Shown here piece after piece: positions 9,817-20,627 of a stretch of 64,000 nt of DNA (position 1 is its first letter; each line of letters begins with the position of its first letter). Under the pieces are notes generated by a model. It saw only the letters and a program-made list of their open reading frames with translations. It made no database searches and had not been told where the DNA came from. The position numbers were made by a program, and so were the translations under genes. This stretch comes from Owenia fusiformis (Eukaryota; Annelida; Polychaeta; Sabellida; Oweniidae). The DNA lies in contig CAIIXF020000010.1 of assembly GCA_903813345.2 (NCBI GenBank), positions 25,692,425-25,756,424 on the forward strand, in the 5' to 3' direction.

Positions 9817-12093
9817 ATGATAGTTCACGGTAAAAATAAAGAAGAGCATGATGCGCGATTAGCTGCGGTTTTGGCTACTATAAAAGAATATGGTATAAAA
9901 CTCAATCAGCGTAAATGCAAGTTCGCTCAAAAGGAAGTTATATTTTTCGGGCTAAAAATTTCAGCGAAGGGGATAAGTCCTACCGAAGATAAGGTACGCG
10001 CAATATGTAAAATTAAGCAACCGGAAGATAAATCAGCTGTTAGACGCTTCTTGGGAATGGTAAACTATTTAGGTAAGTTTGTTCCTAATATGTCTACTGT
10101 CGCTGCACCGCTGCATGTTTTATTGCGGAAAGATACCGTATTCGCTTGGGAAAGTGCACAGCAAGCTGCTTTTGACAAAATAAAGCAACTTATAAGTAAA
10201 GCGCCAGTCTTAGCATTTTATGATGTTGAAAAACCAACTATTGTTTGTGCCGATAGTAGTTCTTTTGGACTGGGTGCTTGTTTGTTTCAACGTCACGGTC
10301 CGGATGATGTTCGACCTGTTTGCTATGCATCCCGCACTTTGAGTGATGCTGAAAAGAAATATGCGATGATAGAAAAGGAATGCCTAGCATCGGTATGGGC
10401 ATCCGAGAGATTTAGTCGGTATTTGATTGGTTTGGATGAATATGAGTTGATCAGTGATCATCGTCCACTGATTCCGCTCATAAATACAAAAGATATAGAT
10501 CAAACACCGATTCGTTGTCAAAGATTGCTAATGAGACTAATGCGATTTAACCCGAAAGCAAGATATGTACCTGGCAAGGATCCAGAAATGGTTATTGCGG
10601 ATTGTCTTAGTCGCGCTCCGTTGCCAGATTGCGAGGAGAAATGTGAAATAGAGTCTCAACAAGAAGTTGAAAGATATTTATGTCATGTTGAAGACAATAG
10701 ACCGATTGAGGATTATTTGATAAACCAGATAAAGACTGTTACTTCTACTGATTCGGAACTTGAACTTGTTAAAGACTATATTGTGCATGGTTGGCCAAAT
10801 TCAATAAAGTCAGTTCCAACAGATATTAAAATGTACTATAAAGATCAAGGTATGCTTTCTATTTACAATGGAATAGTTACATTTGGTTCAAGAATAGTAG
10901 TACCAAGATCGTTGCGACCAGATATATTACAAAGAATTCATGATGGACATTTAGGAATTTCAAAATGTCGCGAAAGAGCCAAACAAAGTGTATGGTGGCC
11001 TGGCATAAGTTCAGATATTCAGTCGGTTGTTATGAAGTGTGATCATTGTTTAACACATAGTAATACTCAGAGAAAACAACCTTTGATTCCAACTCCATTA
11101 CCAGTCCGTCCATGGAGTCACATATGTGCAGATTTGTGTGAATATGAAATGAAACATTATCTTGTTGTTGTGGATTATTACTCAAGATTTCCTGAAGTAG
11201 CACTAATGAATAAAGATACAACTGCGCGAAATGTTATCGATAAGATGAAAAGCATCTTCGCACGTTTTGGGTTGCCTGATGAGTTAACCAGTGATAATGG
11301 TCCTCAGTTTACCAGTAATGAATTTGCGGATTTTGCTAATGACTATGACTTTAAACATACCACTAGTTCGCCACATTTTCCACAGGCCAATGGGCAAATC
11401 GAGCGTGGTGTCCAGATAATTAAGCGTTTTCTAACTCAGAAAGACCCTTGCAAAGCATTATTAGCATACAGGTCAACACCAATTCAAGCTACAGGATTTT
11501 CACCTGCACAAATGCTAATGGGTAGACAGTTGAGAACTACAATACCAACTATGCCTTGTAACCTAATGCCAAAGTGGCCTAATCTTAAAAATGTTGCAAA
11601 ACGAGATAAAATTACCAAACAGTCATATAAACGTTACTATGACAACCATCATGGGGTAAGGGATTTGGTTCCTTTGATTCCAGGAGATTCAGTGCGTATT
11701 AAACATGATAAAGAATCTGATTGGTCAATTAAGGGTATTGTTCAATCCAAGCATGATGCTCCTAGGTCATATATTGTAAAAACAGATAGGGGACTATATA
11801 GACGCAATAGACGTCATATAATGCCAGATAAGACAGATGTGAAGTTTCATGATAATCCTTCTCACACTCTTGAAAAGTCATATCTGCCTCAAGTTCCTGT
11901 TGTACCAATTATAGATCCACCCACTAATTGTGATAATAAACAGCCAAGTGATGCACCACTTCCAGTTACACAAGTGCAATCACCTGGTAAAATTAAACCT
12001 GACATTAGTGTGTGTCCTACTGACAGTAAACCAGTCACTCGTGCCAGTAGAGGCCTTATAATAAAAAGACCTGCAAGATATTGTAGTGATTAG
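9817..12093 (+). CDS. Ty3/Gypsy reverse transcriptase C-part, RNase H, integrase
   Basis: The 758-residue frame covers the end of the reverse transcriptase (CKFAQKEVIFFGLKISAKGI, RRFLGMVNYLGKF). RNase H follows (IVCADSSSFGLGACLFQRHG, DHRPLIPLI). The integrase zinc-binding H2C2 region is next (HDGHLGISKCRERAKQSVWW, then CDHCL). The integrase core has ADLCEYEMKHYLVVVDYYSR, TSDNGPQFTSNEF and ANGQIERGVQ, which carry the DDE residues. The tail TRASRGLIIKRPARYCSD is the usual Gypsy C-terminus. It belongs to the element at 6869-12344. Confidence 0.92.
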   Translation: MIVHGKNKEEHDARLAAVLATIKEYGIKLNQRKCKFAQKEVIFFGLKISAKGISPTEDKVRAICKIKQPEDKSAVRRFLGMVNYLGKFVPNMSTVAAPLHVLLRKDTVFAWESAQQAAFDKIKQLISKAPVLAFYDVEKPTIVCADSSSFGLGACLFQRHGPDDVRPVCYASRTLSDAEKKYAMIEKECLASVWASERFSRYLIGLDEYELISDHRPLIPLINTKDIDQTPIRCQRLLMRLMRFNPKARYVPGKDPEMVIADCLSRAPLPDCEEKCEIESQQEVERYLCHVEDNRPIEDYLINQIKTVTSTDSELELVKDYIVHGWPNSIKSVPTDIKMYYKDQGMLSIYNGIVTFGSRIVVPRSLRPDILQRIHDGHLGISKCRERAKQSVWWPGISSDIQSVVMKCDHCLTHSNTQRKQPLIPTPLPVRPWSHICADLCEYEMKHYLVVVDYYSRFPEVALMNKDTTARNVIDKMKSIFARFGLPDELTSDNGPQFTSNEFADFANDYDFKHTTSSPHFPQANGQIERGVQIIKRFLTQKDPCKALLAYRSTPIQATGFSPAQMLMGRQLRTTIPTMPCNLMPKWPNLKNVAKRDKITKQSYKRYYDNHHGVRDLVPLIPGDSVRIKHDKESDWSIKGIVQSKHDAPRSYIVKTDRGLYRRNRRHIMPDKTDVKFHDNPSHTLEKSYLPQVPVVPIIDPPTNCDNKQPSDAPLPVTQVQSPGKIKPDISVCPTDSKPVTRASRGLIIKRPARYCSD

Positions 12094-12189
12094 AAACAGA
12101 TTTATTTGATTAATACAGTGATATAATATTAACACTTACTTGAAACGTTTTAAACTAAAATGTTTGTTCATTTTTGGAAAAAAGGAAGA

Positions 12190-12344
12190 TGTCATAATAT
12201 ATAGTCTTAACAATTATGTAAGCATTCATCAGACTGTACCATGTGCTTTTGTTGTTATGATTATTATGTAAATAGGTCACGTGACCAGATATGATGCAAC
12301 AATAAATCAATACTTAGAAGTCACTGATCTATGAGTTCAGTTCA
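12190..12344 (+). repeat. 3' LTR (155 bp)
   Basis: It matches the 5' LTR base for base, including the palindrome GGTCACGTGACC at 12275-12286. It is followed at once by the target duplication GCGGT. Confidence 0.92.
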
Positions 12345-12349
12345 GCGGT

Positions 12350-13870
12350 TTTGAAGAAAACTGTCAGACATACATATGAACGGACGGATGGACAATATGG
12401 CCCCACAATATGTGGGGGGACATAAAAACGGGAATCCTATTTGATATTGTTGATGGACAGACAGACAGACAAGTGAGTGATTGCAAAAACTCACCATGTG
12501 AGCTAAAAAAGAGTTCCTTTCAGAAATTATGATAACCAATCAGTTGACTGACTCAAGAACATGGGTTCTGGTACCAAAAGAACATTTTCTTAAAAGCTGA
12601 AGAGTTACCTCATGAAAGTCCTCAGGCTGAGAGTTCCATTGTCTCTGGACAACAGTGGCCAACTGGCCAATCTTGGCTGTGAACTGGCCCTCCACATCCA
12701 CGTTTTTTCTACCACATCTGTTTGTACTCACAAATCATCCCTAAAAATTTATAGGCAAAATCTGTAGCAGTATTGGAGGAAACTGTCGTATACAGGGTGA
12801 TCAATAAATAAGGTAAAAGTATCTAGCATTTTGTAAATATTGGTCCAAACATCCTGAAATTTGGTCAGAATATACCTTGTACATTTCTAAATTAAAATGA
12901 ATATATAACTTCTGCCATCTGATTGGTTAATATTATAGTTACTATGGCAACTGGAGTCGGGGGTACCCGGGGCAATTTCATTGCGTCCAATTTGAACAAA
13001 AAATGATAAAAAATAGGACCCACGGTACTGTGCTCACACAGTTTGGAACTTCAGAGGAATGAATATCCTGACTTTCAAACAAAAATATTGATTTGGATTT
13101 GTAGTCTCGAACTTTGAGAAACTTAGACAGCACAGTTGTGTGACCTAGTTTGATGACCTTTGACCTTGAAAATTTTACTTATTTAGAGGCCTTTAGAGCT
13201 CAGTAACGTCTTTTGTGATTAAGCTGACCAAAATTTACATCCAAAAATCAATTTGAAAAATCAACTTTTTGACCTTTCAAAGGTCACTGAAGGTCAAGTA
13301 AAGGTCAAATCCTAAAACTAATGTCAGATTTGAACTCCTAGTAACTTGTAGATGATTTTCAAAAAAAAAATTGGTCAAATTGAAGCAAGTTGAAAAAACA
13401 AACTTATTTTTACTGTTTTTTGACATCAAATATCTCAAAAACGCTAAAAATTTGATGCTGACATATATTGAGCAATATGTAGGGAATGCTTAAATCTAGT
13501 TATGATGTAATTCATTGCAAGAAATGAACAAGTATAAGGTCTTCATGCTTTCTGTTGCTATGGCAACTATAACTTCAACCAATCACGTCACTTTGATCTG
13601 TAACTTAATATATCTATTCAATAATGTTTGAACATTATTTTGTGCAAATTTTATGAGGATTGGGTACAATCTGAAGAAATGCCAAATACTTTTACCTTAT
13701 TTATTGATCACCCTGTATACAGAAGGATGGACAGATGGACAAACACGCATTGGCTGATAATATGGCCCCCACACTATACGGACAAGTGAGTGATTCCTTT
13801 AAGAAAAAATTATGATAACCAATCAGTTGACTGACTTTTAAGAATATGGGTTCTGGTACGGACGTCTTGT
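12350..13870. repeat. Two copies of an older dispersed repeat, each hit by another element
   Basis: Segments around 6805-6868 plus 12345-12600, and 12705-12792 plus 13716-13860, are diverged copies of one repeat. Both contain CTACCACATCTGT, an AAACTGTC stretch, GGACGGA/GGACAGA runs, TATGGCCCC and TAACCAATCAGTTGACTGAC. The first copy is split by the LTR element, the second by the MITE at 12793. The runs of GGACAGAC-type sequence are common in many invertebrate repeats; I cannot name the family. Confidence 0.6.
12793..13715. mobile_element. Tc1/mariner-like MITE, 923 bp, TA target
   Basis: The inverted ends read CAGGGTGATCAATAAATAAG and continue GTAAAAGTAT, with TA at 12791-12792 and 13716-13717. 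The interior contains AGGTCA-type direct repeats (DR1 at 13154-13166; DR4 plus DR5 at 13281-13307) and two RFX X-box-like sites (12938-12951, 13554-13567). The stretch about 13265-13400 is homologous to the tandem array at 39300-40240. No transposase is seen. Confidence 0.82.
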
Positions 13871-14031
13871 AATATATAGATACACTGTCCAGCTGTCCCA
13901 CATGTTTTGTTAAAGAGCAACTGAAGCATACAATCTTTCCACAAAGATAAATTCAGACCAACATTTGGATATCTACATCATGTAGGTAGATTATAATTGA
14001 TTTTATTTATTTGTCATATCCAGTATTTAAT

Positions 14032-14160
14032 TTATTATAGGTTTAAACCCATATTAATATTGAAGTCATATTTGGTAAGTTAAAATCCAGTATATTAATT
14101 ATAGGAAATACCCATATTAATATTTAAGTCATGATTGGTAAGATAAAAATCCACATTAGA
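14032..14160. repeat. Two-copy direct repeat, about 64 bp unit
   Basis: The string ACCCATATTAATATT and its neighbours (ATTATAGG before, AAGTCAT and TTGGTAAG after) occur twice in tandem with small differences. The surrounding 13870-16000 shows no gene that I can support. Confidence 0.65.
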
Positions 14161-16017
14161 TATAAAAGCAGGTTCCTAAATTTGAATAACGCTATATGAA
14201 TTAAATGTTATTCAATTGTGAATATGTCATAAATAACACAATAAGACTACTAGAGAATATATGAGTTTAATAAGAAAACTCAGTTATGATATACAGTGTA
14301 ATGTTCCTCTTGTATAACACCGGGTCTTTTTTACTTTCTAAAGATACAGGACCTTTCTTTCCCTAGTACACATACACTGTAAATACACCCCAGGGGGGTA
14401 CTTCTGTATGATGGCTATATGGGGGAAGTGGGTTGCTTTTTCATTGAGAATAACATCAAGCGATTCAACACAATATTATTGTATTAAACGTTCATTTATA
14501 CGAGTAAATTGAGGTTAATCTTACCAATCTCTAAAATGACATTTCCGCATGTCCGTCATTGTGTCTGTTCGTCCCGGGTTAAAATTTAAACTATTGGCGA
14601 AACGAAATTGTTGTCAAATAGATTGATAATTATCACGCGATTACTCGGATAAAAAGATCAATTTTGAGGATAACAGGTATCTTTGATTGATTTATATAGC
14701 GCTTGTATACACGCAAAATAGTTATTAATTGCAAACCTACTGTTCTTTGATGCAGTGTCGTAATGATGGTTAATTCCTGATACGATTTGCAATTTAGATG
14801 TTATCAGGGCTGACCGACATTTTTGTAATATTCCAAACCTTTCTCCGATATTTTCGTAATTATGCATCAATAGGGTCTAAGGGGGATACGGGATGGTGTG
14901 TATGTATTTATAAGGTATGTATGCATGCTTGAATCACATTCTTTATGTAATATGACCATGTTTTCAGAGTTTAAATAGTTCCGCTTGTCGAAACCTGCGG
15001 AACGATTAAATTAACGCATCAAGGGCAAAATGATCATGGAGGTTAGACCTAGCCGGGGCCATAAGACATGTCAGATAAGAAACGAGGCCCAGGCTAGGTC
15101 TAATGTTGTTGGACTAGGGAATATCGTGATGCAAAAACAGTGTTCAACTACCACAGGTGTATCACAGGAGGAGTAATCATGATTAATTTGTAAATTGCTA
15201 CATTGTAGCAATGGTATGAGTATGATGTCACAATACACTGGGGCCTAACTGGCGTAAAGGGGTAGAAAAGGGCAAATTTTGCACATGGGGACCACATTTG
15301 ACTCAAAATATTTGCATTTATCAACCTACATTTCAGTACATTCTGTGTAATACTTGAAATGCATTGCTATAATGATTTACAAAATGAAATAATCTCGGGG
15401 AATTTGCTTCTAAAATTTTTGAATAAGATCCCTGAAGTTGATGACCCAATTTTAGGTCATTTTGGCGGGCATTTTGGCCCGTTTTTAGAGACTCAGCCCT
15501 CACCTATTTCCCCCAATATGGCTAGATTTTGTAGAAAACGTGTTAAAAGTTTGAAATGCAGCTGTTTTGAGCCTGAAATAACTCAATTGTTTGAATGCTG
15601 AATGAGCAAAAATTATGATAGTAAAATTTTCCCATTTTTGGATATTAAGGTGTTATTACGGTAAACACCACTTCCGGGTAGGTCGTGTTTTTTAATACTT
15701 TAAAAACGAAGCCATGCCAACTTCAATGGTGTGTATAGTAGGTTTAAGTATATGCATTGTGGCCATTTGAGGTATATATGTAAAGCTGAGGCCAAGTACT
15801 TTTTAAATGTGCCATTTTTAGAATAAAATCGCAAGAATATAGTCCCGTAAACTGGAACTACTTTATTCGTTAATTTTCATCAGTGAAGCAGGGATTTTAC
15901 CTAAAAATGAGTCCCTATGTTGGCGTAGTGATATTTAAAAATCGAGACGCAAACCCTATGTTAAATATAGTGTTAAGATGAAAGTTATGGATATAGTCAT
16001 TGTATGCCCTTAGCAAA

Positions 16018-16560
16018 ACCGCATGCATGCAAAGTCCATGCAAAGTCCATGCGATTTTTCCATGCAATACCCATGCAAAACACATGCAGCAGAATTTTAA
16101 CTCATTTAAAAAAACCATGCAACATCCATTCAAATCCATGCAAAGTCCATGCAACAGATCCATTCAAATCCATGCAAAGTCCATGCGACATCCATTCAAA
16201 TCCATGCAAAGCACGTTAATCCACATGCATAGTCCATGCAGGCTGCGAGAAATATTGTTAATAAGTTCCATGCAATGTCCATGCAAAATTGCATGCATCT
16301 GCATGGATTTATATGAAAACCATGCAATCCACATGCAATATTGCATGGCATGGTCCATGCAACATCCATTCAAATCCATGCAAAGTCCATGCAAAATCCA
16401 TTCAAATCCATGCAAAAGCCATGCGGCATCCATTCAAATCCATGCAAAGCACGTTAATCCACATGCAAAATTGAATGCATCTGCATGGGTTTTAACGAAA
16501 ACCATGCAATCCACATGCAATTTTGCATGGACTTGTATGGTTCATGCTACATCCATGCAT
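16018..16560. repeat. CATGCA-rich minisatellite
   Basis: Units built from CATGCAAAGTCCATGCAACA and TCCATTCAAATCCATGCAAA repeat irregularly for about 540 bp. A higher-order copy is visible: the block ending AAAGCACGTTAATCCACATG occurs near 16205 and again near 16445. The open frames across it are a by-product of the repeats, not genes. Confidence 0.85.
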
Positions 16561-16799
16561 CTGCTGTTCTGCCCGTAATATACAATTCGTATACTAGTAT
16601 CAACCTTACTGACAATGTCAATCAATCAAGGAGCACCTGTTTTAGATTGTGAGAGTTAATAATAGTACTGCTTCCTCTGCTGCACATTAGGTCAAGGATG
16701 CCATGTGATCAGAAGTCTTCTAAATGCAACATTTATAATAAGGCATTTAAGCTGACAAATGTCACCACCAATTTCATATGCAAATGAGCTAATTAACAC

Positions 16800-17005
16800 T
16801 TTAATTGACACTCAGTTTACACCTTAGTATACACCCACTTTACACTTAAGTTTACATCTACTTTACATCCAGTTTGCACTTAGTTTTCACTTAAGTTTAC
16901 ACTCAGTTTACACTTACGTTTACACCCAGTAAATAGGTGACCAATTTCACATGCAAATGAGCTAATTTACACCTAAGTTTACACTCAGTTTACACTTTAG
17001 TATAC
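16800..17005. repeat. Short degenerate tandem repeat (AGTTTACAC type)
   Basis: The motif CAGTTTACACTTAAGTTTAC recurs with variants about a dozen times. The string ATGCAAATGAGCTAAT occurs at both ends (about 16778 and 16952), so the array also contains a direct repeat of its flank. Confidence 0.7.
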
Positions 17006-18644
17006 ATCCAATTTACATCAAGAGCACATTCTGATTGGTCAGATTTTAAACTTAATTTACAGTTAGTTCACATAGTTCACCTTATCCTTAATTGGCGAAA
17101 TGCTAACTGCTTATCGCAGGGGGAGAGAATGCAAAGATATTCTGAATTTTGAAGCACTGTGATCAGAGAATAATATTAATGAAGATACAGGGGGTCCAAA
17201 GCATAACGAATTGCAAAAAATTACAAAAACAAAAATCCCATGTTAAATCGCCATGGGGATTTTCCTGGAATTTTCTGTCTAAGCGCTTTAAAAAGTATTT
17301 GTAGGAGTTATGCTATAGTAGTCTTGGAGCAAAAGTCCAGATAAGAGGTTCCGTGTCCTTTTTAGAGGCGAGCTAAGGGACATACATTTTTATGAAGTAT
17401 ACGCGATACTTATCAAGAAAAATGATGTTGGCAATTCTGGATCCGCGACGGCGTTGCTATGGTAACCAAGTAAATAAGCCACGCCCACTTTTAGGGGCTC
17501 TTTTCACTGTTTGGCCCCTATCTCCTTCATTATTGCTCTGATTTCGATGAAATCCACACCAAATGGAAGGTAATAGATAATGCAATCAAAATATATTAAG
17601 TTGGCAATTCTGAATCCGCGGCAGCGTCACTATGGTAACAACGTAAATATGCCACACCCACTTTTAGGGGCTCTGTTCAGTGTTTGGCCCATATCTTCCT
17701 CATTATTGCTCAGCTTTAGATGAAATTTGCACCAAATGAAAGGTAATCGATAAAGCAATCATACGTTTTATGAAATATGGAATTAGGGTGATTTGCATCT
17801 TAATTATGACGTCATAACTGTTTGTTCTTGCATATTTTATTTAATCATGATGTATAACTCTGTGAAATTACTGTCTTTAAAATGGTCAGTAATGCTTTCA
17901 ACTAGTTTATTTCTTTTAGTTGAGTTTATTAGTTTATTTCATTCATACATTTATGGTCATAAAGAATTGAATAAATGTAATGAAAGATGTCTAATTCAAA
18001 TAAAAAATGTTCAATTCACACTGTTGCTATGGTAACATCATGTAGCAAAACTGTTCGCTGTAAAGAAGAATTCTTTAGGAAGTGTTACATTTTTAGCAGT
18101 TGACTGACATGTATTATTTTTAAAATTTGATGACAAAATAATCTAATATCTACAGAAAATTATTTAATTTGGATTGTGTATATTATTATGTCATAAGGGA
18201 AATTATTAATCAGGGGTGCAGCCAGCTTTCAGTCGGGGGGGGGGGGGGGCTGGGGGCGATTGTGGCATAAGCAACCCAAAAATGTTTTTAAGATGAGTTT
18301 TACAAAAATTGATACAACTTCCTTCAAAATTGAGCTAGAAGCTTCAAGTCAAAAGCATTTTAACCCAATAATGACAACGGAATGCATTGGTATTTTTTAA
18401 ATAACTTTTATGTTTTTCTAACCTGGGTAGCATAACTAAGAAAAAACTAGTTTTTGTTCTAGAGGCATCCCAAATACGGTACATAGACACAAGTGCCCAT
18501 GATTTTGGGTTAAGAGGTTACGATTTCGTGGTTGTAAAACCAATTTATAATATCATAACTTTAACAAACGTGTAATTTACACTGTCATTAACTTAAACTT
18601 TGTCTGTTTGTTGTAATTCAATACTAAATAGGCAATGGTGGCAT

Positions 18645-20215
18645 TCAGAAGCGCGGCAGTGGCCCCATATGATCCGAAAAAGCATCCCAGTGCCCCAAAG
18701 TGGCCCCCAAAAGCATTCTAGTGGCCCATGTGGCCCCCCTTAGCATACTTGCGGCTCCTATGACTCCCAGAATCATCCTAGTGGCCCCAAGGTGCCCCAA
18801 AAAGCATCCAAATAGCCCCCAGATGCCCCCCAAAAGCATCATTATGTAGTCCTCAAAAGCATCCTAGTTGTCCCCAGTGGCCCCCAAAAATAAATTAGTG
18901 CTGCTATGAGGCCCTCAAAAGTATTCTAGTACCCCTCTGTGACCCATGACATCAACCCAGTGGCCCCCTGTGGCCCCAAAACGTTGCCCTGAAAAGCATC
19001 TCAGTGGCCCCAAGTGGCCTCTAAAAGCAATCTAATGGCCCCAAACTCATTCTCGAGGCCCAAAAAGCTTCCTAGTTGCCCCCCAGTGACCCCCAAAAAG
19101 CATACTAGTGACACCCAGTGGCCCAAAAAAGCATCCAAGTGACCCAATTATGCCCCAATTATGCCCCCTAAAAGCATCCTAGTGGCCCCCGAAAGCATCC
19201 TATTGACCCCTGTGGCCCCAAAAAGCATTTCAGTGGCCTCCAAAAGCCCCCTGTGGACCTCAAAATCATTCTAGTTGCCCCCAGTGGCCCCAAAAGCTTC
19301 CCATTTCCCCCGCCAGTGGCCCCGAAAAAGCATACTAGTGACACCCAGTGGCCTAGAAAAGCATCCAAATGGCCCCACTATGCCCCCCAAAAGCATCCTA
19401 GTGGCCCCCAGAAGCATCCCATTGGCCCCCTGTGGTCCCAAAAAGCATCTCAGTGGCCCCAAGTGGCACTTCAATGGGCTCTAAAATCATTCTATTGGTC
19501 CCCAGTGGCCCAAAAAGTTCCCATTTGCCGCCCCAGTGGCCCCCTAAAAGCATACTAGTGACACCCAGTGGCCCAAAAAGCATCCAAGTGGCCCCATTAT
19601 GCCCCCTAAAAGCATCCTAGTGGCCCCCGAAAGCATCCTATTGGCCCCCTGTGACCCAAAAAAGCATCTCAGTGGCCCAAGGTGGCCTCTAAAAGCACTC
19701 CAATGGGCCCCTGTGGACCCCAAAATCATTTTAGTGGGCCCCCAAAAGCATACTAGTGACACCCAGCGGCCCAAAAAAGCATCCAAGTGGTCCCACTCTG
19801 CCCCCTAAAAGCATCCTAGTGGCCCCCGAAAGCATCCTATTGGGCCCCTGTGACCCCAAAAAGCATCTCAGTGGCCCCATGTGACCTCTAAAAGCACTCC
19901 AATGGGCCCCTGTGGACCCAAAAATCATTTTTAGTTGCCCCCAAAAAGCATACCAGTGACACCCAGCGGCCCAAAACGCATCCAAGGGCCCCATTATGCC
20001 CCCTAAAAGCATCTAAGTAGCCCTTGAAACCATCCTAGTGGCCCCCTGAGGCTGCCTGAAGCATGCAAATGACTCCTCATGGCCATCAAAAGCACCCTGG
20101 TGGCCCCCTGTGACCCCTAAAAGCACCCTGGTGGCCCCAAGCATATTCCAGTGGCCCCCCGTGGCCCCCAAATGCATCCTAGTAGACCCCCGTGGTCCTC
20201 CCCAATGGCCTATGT
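18645..20215. repeat. Tandem array AAAAGCATCCTAGTGGCCCC
   Basis: A short unit of about 20-30 bp built on AAAAGCATCCTAGTGGCCCC repeats for about 1.57 kb in the loop of the foldback element. Larger copies of about 250-290 bp are visible as the run of variants CATACTAGTGACACCCAGTG, then GCATCCAAGTGG, then TATGCCCCCTAAAAGC. They recur near 19100, 19330, 19550, 19750 and 19950. The apparent proteins on either strand are repeat translations. Confidence 0.85.
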
Positions 20216-20601
20216 ACTGATATATCAATTTGAGGGACACTGGGCCCTTTCCTGTGATAAAATTCAAAAGATGTCTGCAAAAAACAAAATGACTTAGCTT
20301 CCATTTGATTAAAATTTCATATACACCAGAGCTATTATGATGACAAAGATAGAAGCAAAACTTTGGAAAAGTCGTGGAAAATGGGGATGGCATATTCACC
20401 TGGTTACCATAGCTAACATAGGCATAGCCAGGGGGTGTAATGAGTGCACCCCCCCCCCTGTAACCAATAAAAATAGAACCATTAGACAGAACAAGACTTT
20501 TAAAATGCATTTGACTCGAAGCTTCTAGCTCAGTTTTGAAGGAAGTTGCATCAATTTTTGTAAAATTAAACAAAATCTTTAAAAAAAATTGTGTCGAACC
20601 A

Positions 20602-20627
20602 CCCCCCCCCCCCCCCCCCCCCCCCCC
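20602..20627. repeat. C homopolymer, 26 bp
   Basis: An uninterrupted C run lies in the right foldback arm. Its inverted partner is a G run near 18235 in the left arm. Confidence 0.9.

Larger units (their letters stand above)
6869..12344 (+). mobile_element. Ty3/Gypsy LTR retrotransposon, nearly whole, young
   Basis: The two LTRs (6869-7023 and 12190-12344) are 155 bp each and read as identical. Both begin TG and end CA. A 5-bp target duplication GCGGT flanks the element (6864-6868, 12345-12349). TGG follows the 5' LTR directly, as expected of a primer-binding site, and a purine tract GGAAAAAAGGAAGA precedes the 3' LTR. Parts in order are gag with CCHC knuckles, protease, reverse transcriptase, RNase H and integrase. 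Short LTRs and this order recall the Mag-type lineage, which is inference. A MITE (9154-9763) has inserted in the reverse transcriptase region; apart from that insertion it looks largely whole. Identical LTRs mean a recent insertion. Confidence 0.92.

Noticed and set aside
16000-16578. 192-residue plus-strand frame rich in His, Met and Cys
   Set aside because: It follows the CATGCA minisatellite and exists only because the repeat happens to lack stops in that frame.
18645-20012. Several overlapping frames on both strands of about 60-100 residues
   Set aside because: They are translations of the AAAAGCATCCTAGTGG-type tandem array; composition follows the repeat and no start or domain is credible.
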